Origin: Nocardioides sp. 1609
Lineage (GTDB): Bacteria > Actinomycetota > Actinomycetes > Propionibacteriales > Nocardioidaceae
Assembly (NCBI RefSeq): GCF_004522105.1
Contig: NZ_SPUJ01000004.1
Coordinates: forward strand, 248,001 to 312,000
Direction of reading: 5' to 3'
DNA: 64,000 nt
In this document: in pieces, positions 63,588-64,000 of the stretch
Numbering within the stretch: position 1 is the first letter of the stretch
Layout of the letters: every line of letters starts with the position of its first letter
Position numbers and translations under genes: made by a program
The notes under the pieces: generated by a model
Databases searched by the model: none
Told to the model about the DNA's origin: nothing
What the model saw: only the letters and a program-made list of their open reading frames with translations

Positions 63588-63914
63588 TCAGCCGGCGGAG
63601 CCGCCGGCGACCTCGTAGCTCCACACCTCGCTGTGGGTCGAGACGGGGCGCGGGGCGTCGCCGCCGGCCCGCTCGGCGGCGGAGCGGTGACCCTCGGCGA
63701 AGCCGGGGGAGCTGACCCAGGCCTGGAACGACCCCTCGTCGCGCCAGCGGGTGATCACCAGCCACTGCTCGCGGTCGTCGGTGGGCCGGAGCAGCTCGAA
63801 GCCCTCGAAGCCGTCGGCACCGTCGACGGCGCCGGCCCGGGCGGCGAAGCGGTGCGCGAGCTCGTCGCCGGAGCCGGCGGGGACGGTGATGGCGTTGATC
63901 TTGATCGTGGTCAC
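63588..63914 (-). CDS. Antibiotic-biosynthesis-monooxygenase (ABM) domain protein
   Basis: A 108-aa dimeric alpha-beta-barrel protein of the ABM family: IKINAITVPAGSGDELAHRF, GFEGFELLRPTDDREQWLVITRW and FQAWVSSPGFAEGH. Some relatives are haem-degrading IsdG/MhuD-like enzymes, others quinol monooxygenases. The W-x-x-x-x-S/T and Asn near the N-terminus (NAITV) are consistent with either. Single gene next to the repeat array; substrate not predictable. Confidence 0.85.
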   Translation of the reverse strand: MTTIKINAITVPAGSGDELAHRFAARAGAVDGADGFEGFELLRPTDDREQWLVITRWRDEGSFQAWVSSPGFAEGHRSAAERAGGDAPRPVSTHSEVWSYEVAGGSAG

Positions 63915-64000
63915 GGCCCCAGCCTGCCAAAGGGCTGCGCACGCGCTCCCGTGACCACCGTTTCGTGCCCGGCGACCGATCGGCGCCGCCGTCCTTGTGG

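Overview
The window is very GC-rich (well above 70% by eye), densely packed, full of GTG starts and four-base ATGA/GTGA overlaps, and contains lipoproteins, a 13E12/DUF222 HNH protein, an actinobacterial-type myo-inositol operon and a type III PKS cluster. All of this points to an actinobacterium. The gene content and the arrays of ~44-bp GGTCTCGACTCG...GGCTCGACCA repeats most resemble Nocardioides or a relative (pattern recognition, not a database result). No rRNA, tRNA or CRISPR array was seen.

Region 1 (1-22.9 kb) is a phage-tail-like contractile injection system (CIS). A minus-strand set of three tandem Ig-like proteins lies at the left edge, and two of them are seen to be membrane-anchored. 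Next come a DUF4255 protein and, divergently, a lipoprotein with a septum-formation domain and a PAAR-like DUF4280 tip protein. A 1.06-kb repeat array and an IS630-transposase-derived HTH protein follow. The structural operon then runs: sheath, inner tube, tail-assembly protein, DUF6760, second tube protein, a 1299-aa disordered protein full of VRR motifs, LysM protein, VgrG-like spike, gp25, baseplate J, tail protein I and a tail-anchored zinc-ribbon protein. No tail fibre and no AAA+ ATPase are visible, although the locus is cut at the left edge.

Region 2 (22.9-34.2 kb) is mostly housekeeping. It holds an XRE/DUF2975 pair, an epimerase, an SDR / crotonase / phosphatase operon divergent from a 3-hydroxyacyl-CoA dehydrogenase across a TetR-type palindrome, a large propeller lipoprotein, a small acidic protein, and the PEP synthase regulator coupled to PEP synthase.

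Region 3 (34.2-39.5 kb, minus strand) has a BCCT transporter overlapping a glycine-betaine-type binding protein, then Hsp20, a LysR regulator and a TauD-like dioxygenase. This suggests an osmolyte and stress block.

Region 4 (39.6-54.8 kb) is a complete inositol catabolic operon: GntR repressor, iolE/H-like, iolC, a Cgl0159-like aldolase, iolB, iolD, iolA, a single-domain sugar ABC transporter, three Gfo/Idh/MocA dehydrogenases and a hydroxypyruvate-isomerase-like protein. A TATGTC-AC-GACATA palindrome sits at its head.

Region 5 (54.9-64 kb) has the HNH/DUF222 protein, a small alarmone synthetase, a small membrane protein and Idi. It continues with a UbiA, FAD reductase, type III PKS, ICMT-like methyltransferase and FAD monooxygenase operon (alkylresorcinol/hydroquinone ether type), a second repeat array in the opposite orientation, and an ABM-domain protein.
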